The notes under the pieces were generated by a model. The model saw only the letters and a program-made list of their open reading frames with translations, ran no database searches and had not been told where the DNA came from. Below, in pieces: positions 53,877 to 61,114 of a stretch of DNA of 64,000 bases. The DNA is taken from assembly GCA_019634165.1 (NCBI GenBank), contig JAHQVT010000006.1, positions 186,001 to 250,000 of the forward strand, in the 5' to 3' direction. Both the position numbers and the translations under genes were made by a program. The stretch's first letter is position 1; each line of letters opens with the position of its first letter. The DNA is from Rhodospirillales bacterium (GTDB lineage Bacteria; Pseudomonadota; Alphaproteobacteria; Rhodospirillales; Thalassospiraceae).

Positions 53877-54360
53877 TCATAAGTTAGCCAAATGCACCCT
53901 TTCTTCCGTTCGGGCGGATGTCGCAATGGCGTGAATAACTTTCTCAAATTCAAAAGCCTGATCGAAATCAGGTGCCGCTGGTCTGGCGTCGCGGATCGCT
54001 GTTAGAAGTTCAGTTGCTTCGATAATCTTGAGATCGTTGAACCCCAACTGATGACCTGGCGCCGGGCAGAAAGCGTTATAGGGGGGGTGATCTGGTCCGG
54101 TAAGGATCGTGGTGAAACCTTGTTCAGATTTATGGCCGCTGTTGCGGTAAATCTGAAGTTCGTTCATGCGTTCCTGATCAAAGCAGATCATGCCTTTGGT
54201 ACCGTGCACTTCCCAAGCTAGACGGTTTTTGCGACCCCACGCGGACCGCGATGTTGATAAACTTCCCTGTACGCCGTTTGCAAACCGGACCAAGGCCGTG
54301 GCGGTGTCTTCGTTTTCGACCGATGCACGGCCCTGTCCATTGGCAAGCGGGCGTTCTTTA
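53877..54360 (-). pseudogene. truncated Gfo/Idh/MocA dehydrogenase (C-terminal part only)
   Basis: About 160 residues of a Gfo/Idh C-terminal domain remain (ATALVRFANGVQGSLSTSRSAWGRKN, LAWEVHGTKGMICFDQERMNE, GHQLGFNDLKIIEATELLTAIRD). The NAD-binding half is missing. The coding similarity stops where the arm repeat begins at 54,361, so the gene was cut by the recombination that formed the right end of the island. Opposite strand to the apiose operon. Confidence 0.8.
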
Positions 54361-54517
54361 TGGACGATCAAAGCTGGCGGGCAACGAATGGCAAGCTCCA
54401 TTGAGATGGGGCCGGTGTCTGGGCACCAAGTTCGGTTTTGGTTCTAGTGTTTCAATCCGTCGGCTTCTTGAAATGAAGACCGGTGATACGGCCTTCCGGC
54501 TTCTCCGACAGACTTCT
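54361..54517. repeat. right-end arm of the island attachment site
   Basis: 157 bp matching 31,395-31,551 without gaps, running directly into the tRNA-Arg fragment of the right attachment repeat. This is the element-derived arm of the right junction. Confidence 0.85.
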
Positions 54518-54564
54518 AATCTGTAGGTTGCAGGTTCGAGTCCTGCAGGGATCGCCATTTTTCT
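54508..54564. repeat. right attachment repeat (tRNA-Arg 3' fragment)
   Basis: 57 bp identical to 29,280-29,336. It contains the anticodon stem-loop to CCA end of tRNA-Arg but no 5' half, so it is not a tRNA gene. Confidence 0.93.
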
Positions 54565-54578
54565 GTAATAAAAAACAA

Positions 54579-54788
54579 TCACTTGTTGTGTTGGTGCTGA
54601 TTTTCGGAGTCAGAGTTAGTCACTTGTCTGCCTTGATCCGTGCGATTGACTTTGTCAGTAGACATTCTCGCTTTCCTGCGCAGACGGGTATATTTCGGGA
54701 CCACCGAAACTGTTTCGTGATCAACGATGTCCGTGATCTCTTTCCATGTGAGGCCGAGTTCTTTGAGGCGCGTTGCGGCTGCGTATCT
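54579..54788 (-). pseudogene. tyrosine integrase remnant (C-terminal 69 codons)
   Basis: Conceptual translation on the minus strand begins RYAAATRLKELGLTWKEI, continues DIVDHETVSVVPKYTRLRRK and ends with TGA at 54,579-54,581. It aligns with the last 65 residues of the complete integrase at 29,387 (RYAAATRLKELGLSWEEI...). The upstream four-fifths, including the catalytic Arg and Lys, are absent. It occupies the same place relative to the tRNA fragment as the intact integrase does at the left end, so it is the remains of a second, tandem element. Confidence 0.88.
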
Positions 54789-54988
54789 TTCCCGCCCGCC
54801 TTAGAATTTCTTCTTTCCGATTATCGATTTTTATCAAAACGTTTGGACAAGCCATACAAGAAAGTTTTTCAATACAGGGTTGGCTCATCGCTGCAAGATG
54901 TTGCGGATTGTGCCTTCGAATTGAACAGCAGCCAAACCAAACACGACTTGCAGCATGGTCAAGTTGAATTTCCGAAAAGGAATACAAA

Positions 54989-55933
54989 TTGTCTGATCCA
55001 ACGTCCGAGATTATCTTCCATGCCTACCCGCAATCCCCTGTTGCCGAAAAAGTCAGGGTCACCTTTGGCATTAAAGGACTTGAGTGGCGCAAGGTGGAAA
55101 TTCCGCGCCTGCCACCCAAACCAATGTTGACGGCACTGACCGGGGGGTATCGGCGCACGCCTGTGATGCAGATCGGTGCAGACATCTACTGTGACAGCCA
55201 ATGTATCATCCGGGAACTTGAACAGCGGTTCCCATTGCCGACCATCATGCCCACGTCCGAACAGGGTTTGATGTGGTGCCTAAGCCGATGGACGGATGGG
55301 GCTTTGTTTGACCAAACTGTGCGGCACGTTCTGGGCGCGGCTGGCGATCAGCTAGACAAGGATTTTGCGGCGGATCGTGGGCGGCTATACCTCGGAGAGG
55401 ACTGGGCGGCAGGGTTGAAACAGGCCAACGCCGATCTGCCTCATCTGGTATCGCAAGTACGTGCGCCGCTGTCATGGCTGAACGCGCAAATGTCTGACGG
55501 GCGGGCATTCTTGCTCGGTCCGCAGCCAGCAGCGATAGATGCACAATTCTACCACGTGGTTTGGTTCTTGCGCGGCCGGTGGGCTGACGGACCATCGTTT
55601 CTGTCGGAGTTCAAAGACCTTGTTCGCTGGGAGGCGAATATCCGTGAAATCGGCCACGGTACCTATCGCGAGATGGACCCGATGGATGCCATCGCGCGCG
55701 CAAAGGATCTGAAGCCAACGGCCAGGAGTGGAGTGGCACCTCATGACCCTCAGGGTCTCTCGGTCGGGCAGTCCATAACGGTTCAACCTGATGTCAATGG
55801 CGGCGAGCAACCTGTCGCAGGGACGTTACGTTACGCCGATGCAGAGACAGTTGTAATAGAACGCTCCGCAGAAGATGTGGGAACTGTGTGTGTCCATTTC
55901 CCCCGATCCGGTTACCGAATCGATTTGCTGTGA
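54989..55933 (+). CDS. glutathione S-transferase-like protein with extra C-terminal domain
   Basis: The first 80 residues are a thioredoxin-like GST N-domain (IIFHAYPQSPVAEKVRVTFG, then RRTPVMQIGADIYCDSQCII, the cis-Pro and Ser-type glutathione contact), followed by a helical C-domain (PAAIDAQFYHVVWFLRG). About 90 residues beyond the GST fold (from PHDPQGLSVGQSITVQPD) form an unrecognised beta-rich tail. The start is TTG, with AAGGA seven bases upstream. Standing between an integrase remnant and resident genes, it may be cargo of the lost second element. Confidence 0.75.
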   Translation: MSDPTSEIIFHAYPQSPVAEKVRVTFGIKGLEWRKVEIPRLPPKPMLTALTGGYRRTPVMQIGADIYCDSQCIIRELEQRFPLPTIMPTSEQGLMWCLSRWTDGALFDQTVRHVLGAAGDQLDKDFAADRGRLYLGEDWAAGLKQANADLPHLVSQVRAPLSWLNAQMSDGRAFLLGPQPAAIDAQFYHVVWFLRGRWADGPSFLSEFKDLVRWEANIREIGHGTYREMDPMDAIARAKDLKPTARSGVAPHDPQGLSVGQSITVQPDVNGGEQPVAGTLRYADAETVVIERSAEDVGTVCVHFPRSGYRIDLL

Positions 55934-56012
55934 TAGGTTCCGCTACTAGAAATCAAGAAATGGCAAGACGCGCAGCCAAATGTCATCTAATGGCAGGGTC
56001 GCGATGCGGGAT

Positions 56013-56891
56013 TTATTTTCTGGGACGGATGCGGTTACGGATTTCGACAATCCGTTCAAGAGTCTCAAGCGGTTTTGTCGGATTGGCCGATGCAAGACCC
56101 AGCATCATGGTTTCAAGACAGCACATCATCGGCGCATGCAGGGCAACTTGATCGCTTTTTGATCGCGGCAGAACAATTGATGCCTGTGCGATTTTGATCA
56201 AGGGGCTTTTGTCCGATGTAACGATACCGACCAAGGGTACCGATAATCTTTCTGCTTCTGCGACGGTTGCACTGGCTTCGCGGTGAAGCCTTCCGTGGCC
56301 GAGCATGACGATCACGTCACCTTCGCCCATTTGTATAAGCTGTTCGGCCAGTGAAATGCCGGTTCTGGTCAGTTCATATGCCGGATAGCCGCTGCGTGAA
56401 AACAACCGCGCGGCATAGGATGCAATGATACCCGATGCCCCAATGCCGGAAACGCCAATGCGGTTGGCCTTAGACAGTAGGGTGACCGCATTTTGCATGC
56501 CTGACCGGTTATGTGGTTTGGCAAGTTCGCGCATGGCATTAAGCTGATCTTCCACCATGAAATCAATTGCCGTATCGACATCACTTGCCACATCGCTTGT
56601 GGTTGACGCCATTTTCGCCGTTGGTGAATTGGTCGCGATAAAGAACCCTTCGATGGTGTCTTTAAGATCGCGCAGCCCCGAAAACCCAAGTGCCTGAACA
56701 GTTCGAATAACTGTGGCATCCGATGTGTCGGTAATATGCGCAATTTCCAGTGCCGATTGTGACAAGGTCGCACTTAGATTGTCGCGAATATATTCGGCAA
56801 CCGATTGCATGCTGGGCGACAGGCGGTCTGCACGCGCACTGATACGTTCAGCAAAACGATCAACAGGGTTTTCGGCGAATTTCTTGTTCAC
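56013..56891 (-). CDS. MurR/RpiR-family regulator
   Basis: N-terminal RpiR HTH (SPSMQSVAEYIRDNLSATLS, then SDATVIRTVQALGFSGLRDLK) and a C-terminal SIS domain (RIGVSGIGASGIIASYAARLF near residue 145, VIVMLGHGRLHREA near 200). SIS domains bind phosphosugars, so its place at the end of an iron-siderophore operon, 40 bp after the binding-protein gene, is unexpected. Co-transcription is likely. Confidence 0.85.
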   Translation of the reverse strand: MNKKFAENPVDRFAERISARADRLSPSMQSVAEYIRDNLSATLSQSALEIAHITDTSDATVIRTVQALGFSGLRDLKDTIEGFFIATNSPTAKMASTTSDVASDVDTAIDFMVEDQLNAMRELAKPHNRSGMQNAVTLLSKANRIGVSGIGASGIIASYAARLFSRSGYPAYELTRTGISLAEQLIQMGEGDVIVMLGHGRLHREASATVAEAERLSVPLVGIVTSDKSPLIKIAQASIVLPRSKSDQVALHAPMMCCLETMMLGLASANPTKPLETLERIVEIRNRIRPRK

Positions 56892-56931
56892 GGGCGGTTC
56901 CCGGTTCAGGTGTCTGTGACAAATGGGCCGT

Positions 56932-57903
56932 TCATGGTAAAGCCGATGACGGGCTGTGGATGTGGGCGACGATATGGGACTTTACCAGATTGGCCATCAT
57001 TGCCAATGCACCATAGGCGTTCGATATGGCGATTTCCCGCGAGACCAGAATATAGCGTCCTTCGCGGCAGGCCTTAAGGAAACGACAGTAATCAGGGAAG
57101 ACATCTTCCATCGCTGTGACTTCGGCCTTGGCCCCATTATTTTTGTCATCCCGATAAGGATCAAAAATGAAGTCGGCATCAAGTTCTGGAAGATATTCGG
57201 CACTGACTTGCAATCGACCAGATTGCGGGATGTTTTCGATAATGTCAGGGAATTTAAAACCGGCATCCCGCAGCACCCGGCCAAGGGACCGGTATGTATG
57301 ATAAATATTGACCTTGCCATTTAGCGGCTGAAAGACGCTGACGGTGATGTCATCGGGATTAAGGTTGTGCTTTATCGCATTGATGGATGCTTGGTAGCGT
57401 GCCTCAAGATATTTCAGTTGGGTTTGCCTGCCGGTAAGTTCGGCAAGTTTTTGATAGATATGAGGCCCCCCTAAGCGTGCCGCATCAAGCGATACCGTCG
57501 GGGCGATGGATTGCAACGGTTCGATGGCGCTGGCCCGGCTGGGGGCGGTGATGATCAGGTCGGGTTGTAATGCCGTGATGGTTTCAAGATCGATCTCGCT
57601 TGATCCGATGTAACGAATGTCGGAATTGTCAAAATCAACCCCAGTCAAAAGGCGTGATGACCGCAAATAGGGTTGGCCATCAAGCCCCATGCGCCCGTGA
57701 CTGGCTACCGGAAAAACGCCAAGTTCAATCAGTGGAATGGTCACATCAACATCATATAGCGACACAATGCGTGTGGGGGCGTCGGGCACGTCAATTTCGC
57801 GGCCAAGATCATCGGTAAACGGTTTGGCCTGTGCGCCGGTGCAGATAACCAACAAGGCAAGGCATGTGGCTGCGTGCGCTGTGATGAACCGGGAAATGGG
57901 CAT
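56932..57903 (-). CDS. iron-siderophore ABC binding protein (FecB/FhuD-like)
   Basis: Signal peptide (MPISRFITAHAATCLALLVICTGAQA) and a class III binding fold: FTDDLGREIDVPDAPTRIVSLYD, then DLETITALQPDLIIT near 110 and VFQPLNGKVNIYHTY near 195. ATG 57,903 has AGGA eight bases upstream and lies 10 bp after the permease stop. The ligand class cannot be told from sequence. Confidence 0.82.
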   Translation of the reverse strand: MPISRFITAHAATCLALLVICTGAQAKPFTDDLGREIDVPDAPTRIVSLYDVDVTIPLIELGVFPVASHGRMGLDGQPYLRSSRLLTGVDFDNSDIRYIGSSEIDLETITALQPDLIITAPSRASAIEPLQSIAPTVSLDAARLGGPHIYQKLAELTGRQTQLKYLEARYQASINAIKHNLNPDDITVSVFQPLNGKVNIYHTYRSLGRVLRDAGFKFPDIIENIPQSGRLQVSAEYLPELDADFIFDPYRDDKNNGAKAEVTAMEDVFPDYCRFLKACREGRYILVSREIAISNAYGALAMMANLVKSHIVAHIHSPSSALP

Positions 57904-57913
57904 GTAGTTGATC

Positions 57914-58978
57914 CTAAAGTTCATCACGTCGTTTCCACAGCAACATCAAAAGAACAGGAACACCAATAGCTGCAAGGATAATCCCGGCAGGCAATTGCAG
58001 GGGCAGAAAAGAAACCCGGCCAATGGTATCGGCACCGAGCAACAGCAACCCGCCAAAAACGGCACTTCCGGTTAACACTGATGCGTGGCTGTTATTGCCG
58101 ATCACGAGTTTGGTCATGTGCGGGGCAATCAACCCAATAAAGCCGACCCCGCCAATGGTCGAAACACAGGTTGCCGATAACATGGTTGCGGCAACAAGCT
58201 GGATGATGGATGTCCGGCGAAGATTAACCCCAAGGCCAATGGCACTTTGCGCGCCAAGCGACAGGATTTCGGACGACCGGGATGCCAGCAAAAGCAAAAG
58301 ACCATTAAACATCAGCAAGGAAAATGCGACCGGGACAACATTCCATGTCGCCGAAGACAGGCTTCCGGTGATCCAAAGCAACAATGGTTGGGCATCACTG
58401 CTATCAAGTGACACAAGGACCATGGCAATAACGGCCGAAAGCAACCATGAAATCCCGATTCCGATCAAAACAAAGCGCAGATTTGATGTTGATCGGGCAA
58501 TAGAAACTGTCGCGGCCGCAACCGCTAATCCGCCGATTGTTCCCAATATCGGGCGCAATGCCATTGGCATGGCCGGGATGGTCAGGGTCAGGAACAAGAT
58601 GACAAGAATGCATCCTTCGCGCACGCCAAGTAACCCCGGATCGGCAAGACCATTTCGCGTAAGCGATTGCATGGCAGCCCCCGAAAGCCCCAACATAGCC
58701 CCGCAAATGATCGCAAGGACCAGCCGTGGCAAGCGCAGTTCAACCAAAATGGCATGATCGGATGGTGACAGGGTTGTGCCACCTGTCAGCAGGGAAAAGA
58801 TATCACCCGGTGCGATATCCTGACTGCCCAAGCCAAGTGAAAAAACACCCAGACAGACAAGCACCAGTCCAAGACCAGACAGGATGATTGATCGCGCGGC
58901 ATGAAGGCGAAATTCAAACTGGCCCACTTGGAAAAGTTTGTATCCTGCTGTGCTGTAATTGTTGGTTTGGGATGTCAT
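57914..58978 (-). CDS. iron-siderophore ABC permease (FecD/FhuB-like)
   Basis: FecCD family: LVELRLPRLVLAIICGAMLGLSGAAMQSLTRNGLADPGLLG carries the signature near residue 95, and GGVGFIGLIAPHMTKLVIG near 280 the ATPase contact. An N-terminal extension of about 30 residues precedes the first helix. Overlaps the upstream permease gene by four bases. Confidence 0.88.
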   Translation of the reverse strand: MTSQTNNYSTAGYKLFQVGQFEFRLHAARSIILSGLGLVLVCLGVFSLGLGSQDIAPGDIFSLLTGGTTLSPSDHAILVELRLPRLVLAIICGAMLGLSGAAMQSLTRNGLADPGLLGVREGCILVILFLTLTIPAMPMALRPILGTIGGLAVAAATVSIARSTSNLRFVLIGIGISWLLSAVIAMVLVSLDSSDAQPLLLWITGSLSSATWNVVPVAFSLLMFNGLLLLLASRSSEILSLGAQSAIGLGVNLRRTSIIQLVAATMLSATCVSTIGGVGFIGLIAPHMTKLVIGNNSHASVLTGSAVFGGLLLLGADTIGRVSFLPLQLPAGIILAAIGVPVLLMLLWKRRDEL

Positions 58979-59985
58979 CTTATTGCCCTTGCAACCAGCA
59001 CAATGAAAACAGGCGCGCCGATAAAGGCCGTCGCAAGGCCTGTTGGGATTTCATGGGGCAACATGATCAACCGTGCGGCCAGATCGGCAAGGACAAGCAA
59101 AACCGCCCCACATAAAGCCGACAGTACCACCGATGCCCGGTAATCAGGGGCAAAGCGCCGGACAAGATTGGGAACAATAAGCCCGACAAAGCCGATTGGC
59201 CCGGCGATTGCCACGGCGATCCCGGAAAACAGGGCGGCGGCGACAATGCCGATAAAACGCACTTTGCGGACGGGAACACCAAGACTGGTCGCAACATCAT
59301 CGCCAAGGGCAAGCGCATTAAGGCATGTCGAAACATAAAAGGCAGCACCAAGTGCAAGGCCAAGCAGCCCCAAAGACGCCCCAACTGTATCAATACGGGC
59401 GGCTGAGAGATCACCAACCATCCACAGACGGACTTTATCAAGCGTATCATCGTCAAGAATAAGGATCGCAGATGACAGGGCGGATGCGAGTGCAGAAAAC
59501 GCAATGCCACAAAATGTGACCTTAAGCAGCGTCATGCCGGTTTTTCCGGCCGATGCAAAAACAATGGTCGCAAGAAAAACAATCCCGCCGCCACATGCGG
59601 CAATCACCGGGCGTGCCATACCATCAAGGGGAATGCCAAGGGGCAGGGCAGTTGCCAAAATAACCGCAAGCGTCGCCCCGGCATTTAACCCCAATATATG
59701 GGGCTCTCCCAATGGGTTGCGCAGCAATCCTTGTAATAACAATCCCGAAAGACCAAGGCACGCACCCGTTGTCATCGCCGCAAGAAGGCGGGGTAAGCGA
59801 ATGGTTTCAATAATGCGATGGTCGAAATTATGCGGATCAAGCGCGCCACTGGCCGACAGGATCGTCATCGGTGTGATAAGGCGTGGTCCTGACATCATAT
59901 AAAGCAAGGCTGCAATGATCAGCATTGCGACAAGAACCAACGTCATTGACGCATTCGGGGCATTATTCCATTTGGCGCGGATCAA
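58975..59985 (-). CDS. iron-siderophore ABC permease (FecC-like)
   Basis: FecCD family: IRLPRLLAAMTTGACLGLSGLLLQGLLRNPLGEPHILG near residue 65 and GPIGFVGLIVPNLVRRFAPDYR near 265. The start is TTG 59,985, overlapping the ATPase stop; ATG 59,946 is a possible alternative. Confidence 0.88.
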   Translation of the reverse strand: MIRAKWNNAPNASMTLVLVAMLIIAALLYMMSGPRLITPMTILSASGALDPHNFDHRIIETIRLPRLLAAMTTGACLGLSGLLLQGLLRNPLGEPHILGLNAGATLAVILATALPLGIPLDGMARPVIAACGGGIVFLATIVFASAGKTGMTLLKVTFCGIAFSALASALSSAILILDDDTLDKVRLWMVGDLSAARIDTVGASLGLLGLALGAAFYVSTCLNALALGDDVATSLGVPVRKVRFIGIVAAALFSGIAVAIAGPIGFVGLIVPNLVRRFAPDYRASVVLSALCGAVLLVLADLAARLIMLPHEIPTGLATAFIGAPVFIVLVARAIR

Positions 59986-60827
59986 AGTGCAGCCCCGGTG
60001 GTGCAGGATGCATCCGTATGTTTTGCGTGAAGCGGCATGAAAACCGGGATACCTGATTGCGGTTCGATCAATCGAACAACATCGGTGGCAAAAACATCAC
60101 TGATTAAATCTGCGGAACAGGACCGGGGATCATCAATAGTTTGATAGATTTTGCCGTCTTTAAGGAAAATCATGTAATCGGCATATTGCAGGGCAAAGTT
60201 CAGATCATGCAAAACGGCAACGATTGTCCGTCCGTGATTTTGGCATAAATCCGCAATCAATTTCATGACTTCGACCTGATAGCGCAGATCAAGATAGGTC
60301 GTTGGTTCGTCAAGCAGGATAATATCGGTTTCCTGTGCCAGCGCCATGGCGATAAAGCAGCGTTGACGCTGCCCACCCGAAAGATTTTGGACAGGCCGAT
60401 TTGCGAATGCGGCCGTATTGGTGATCTCCATGGCATTGCGAACCGCATCTTCATCGGCCTTGGTCCATTGTTTGAACAGCCCCTGATGCGGATAACGTCC
60501 CCGCGAAACCAGATCATGAACGGTCAGGTTTTCAGGCAAGATCGGGGTTTGCGGCAATATACCCAGTTTGCGCGCGATATCGCGGGTGTGACGGGTATGG
60601 ATATCCTTACTATCAAGATAGACCGTACCGCCTGCCGGGGGGATCAAACGTGACATTGCAGACAGCAGTGTCGATTTTCCCGAACCGTTCGGGCCAACCA
60701 GAACCGTGAGCCGGTTTTTGGGGATTTCGACTGATATGTCGTGCAAAACGGCCTTGTTGCGGAATGCAGCATGCAGTTTTTCCGCCGATAGTGGGGCAGA
60801 ATCCCGGTCTGGACCGTGTTTGATCAT
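59982..60827 (-). CDS. iron-siderophore ABC ATPase (FecE/FhuC-like)
   Basis: Walker A GPNGSGKST near residue 44, Q-loop LPQTPILPE, signature LSGGQRQRCFIAMALAQ near 150 and Walker B IILLDEPTTYLDLRYQ. First gene of a five-gene operon (ATPase, two permeases, binding protein, RpiR regulator) divergent from the TonB-dependent receptor. Confidence 0.92.
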   Translation of the reverse strand: MIKHGPDRDSAPLSAEKLHAAFRNKAVLHDISVEIPKNRLTVLVGPNGSGKSTLLSAMSRLIPPAGGTVYLDSKDIHTRHTRDIARKLGILPQTPILPENLTVHDLVSRGRYPHQGLFKQWTKADEDAVRNAMEITNTAAFANRPVQNLSGGQRQRCFIAMALAQETDIILLDEPTTYLDLRYQVEVMKLIADLCQNHGRTIVAVLHDLNFALQYADYMIFLKDGKIYQTIDDPRSCSADLISDVFATDVVRLIEPQSGIPVFMPLHAKHTDASCTTGAAL

Positions 60828-61053
60828 TGGATGGTTCTTTGCAATGCCGCAGAAAATAGAAGCAAATGAGAAACATTTGCGTCTGTAGTAGTCAAGAAGG
60901 CGTCGCTAAAATTTTTCCATTTTCTGTCAAATTTGTCGTATATCGGCGTCAACTGCGCCGATTTGTACCGAAATAGGCCGCGAAATAGCCGGGATTCGGC
61001 GCGTTTTAAGGACGAATGATGAATGTAGGGTTTGACTACTACATCAATGACAA

Positions 61054-61090
61054 TGATAACCACTCTCAAATTAAATGAGAACAATTATCA
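61054..61090. promoter_or_regulatory. Fur-like inverted repeat in the divergent iron-uptake promoter
   Basis: TGATAACCACTCTCA and TGAGAACAATTATCA form an imperfect 15-7-15 inverted repeat, with TGATAA/TTATCA at the outside and TCTCA/TGAGA at the inside, preceded by TGACAATGATAA. It resembles Fur-type operators and lies between the ABC operon (60,827) and the receptor gene, so it could serve both. Confidence 0.55.
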
Positions 61091-61114
61091 ACTGTAGTCG
61101 TGAGTGTGGTAGGA

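Noticed and set aside
54508-54557. Second tRNA-Arg gene
   Set aside because: Only the part from the anticodon stem to the CCA end is present; the 5' half is replaced by the element arm.
54358-54582. Minus-strand frame with 'AIPAGLEPATYRLEV' at the right attachment repeat
   Set aside because: It is the well-known type of spurious protein that arises from reading antisense through a tRNA 3' end.
54483-55130. Frame of 215 codons across the attachment repeat and integrase remnant
   Set aside because: Crosses the tRNA fragment and reads antisense to the integrase remnant; overlaps the GST start.
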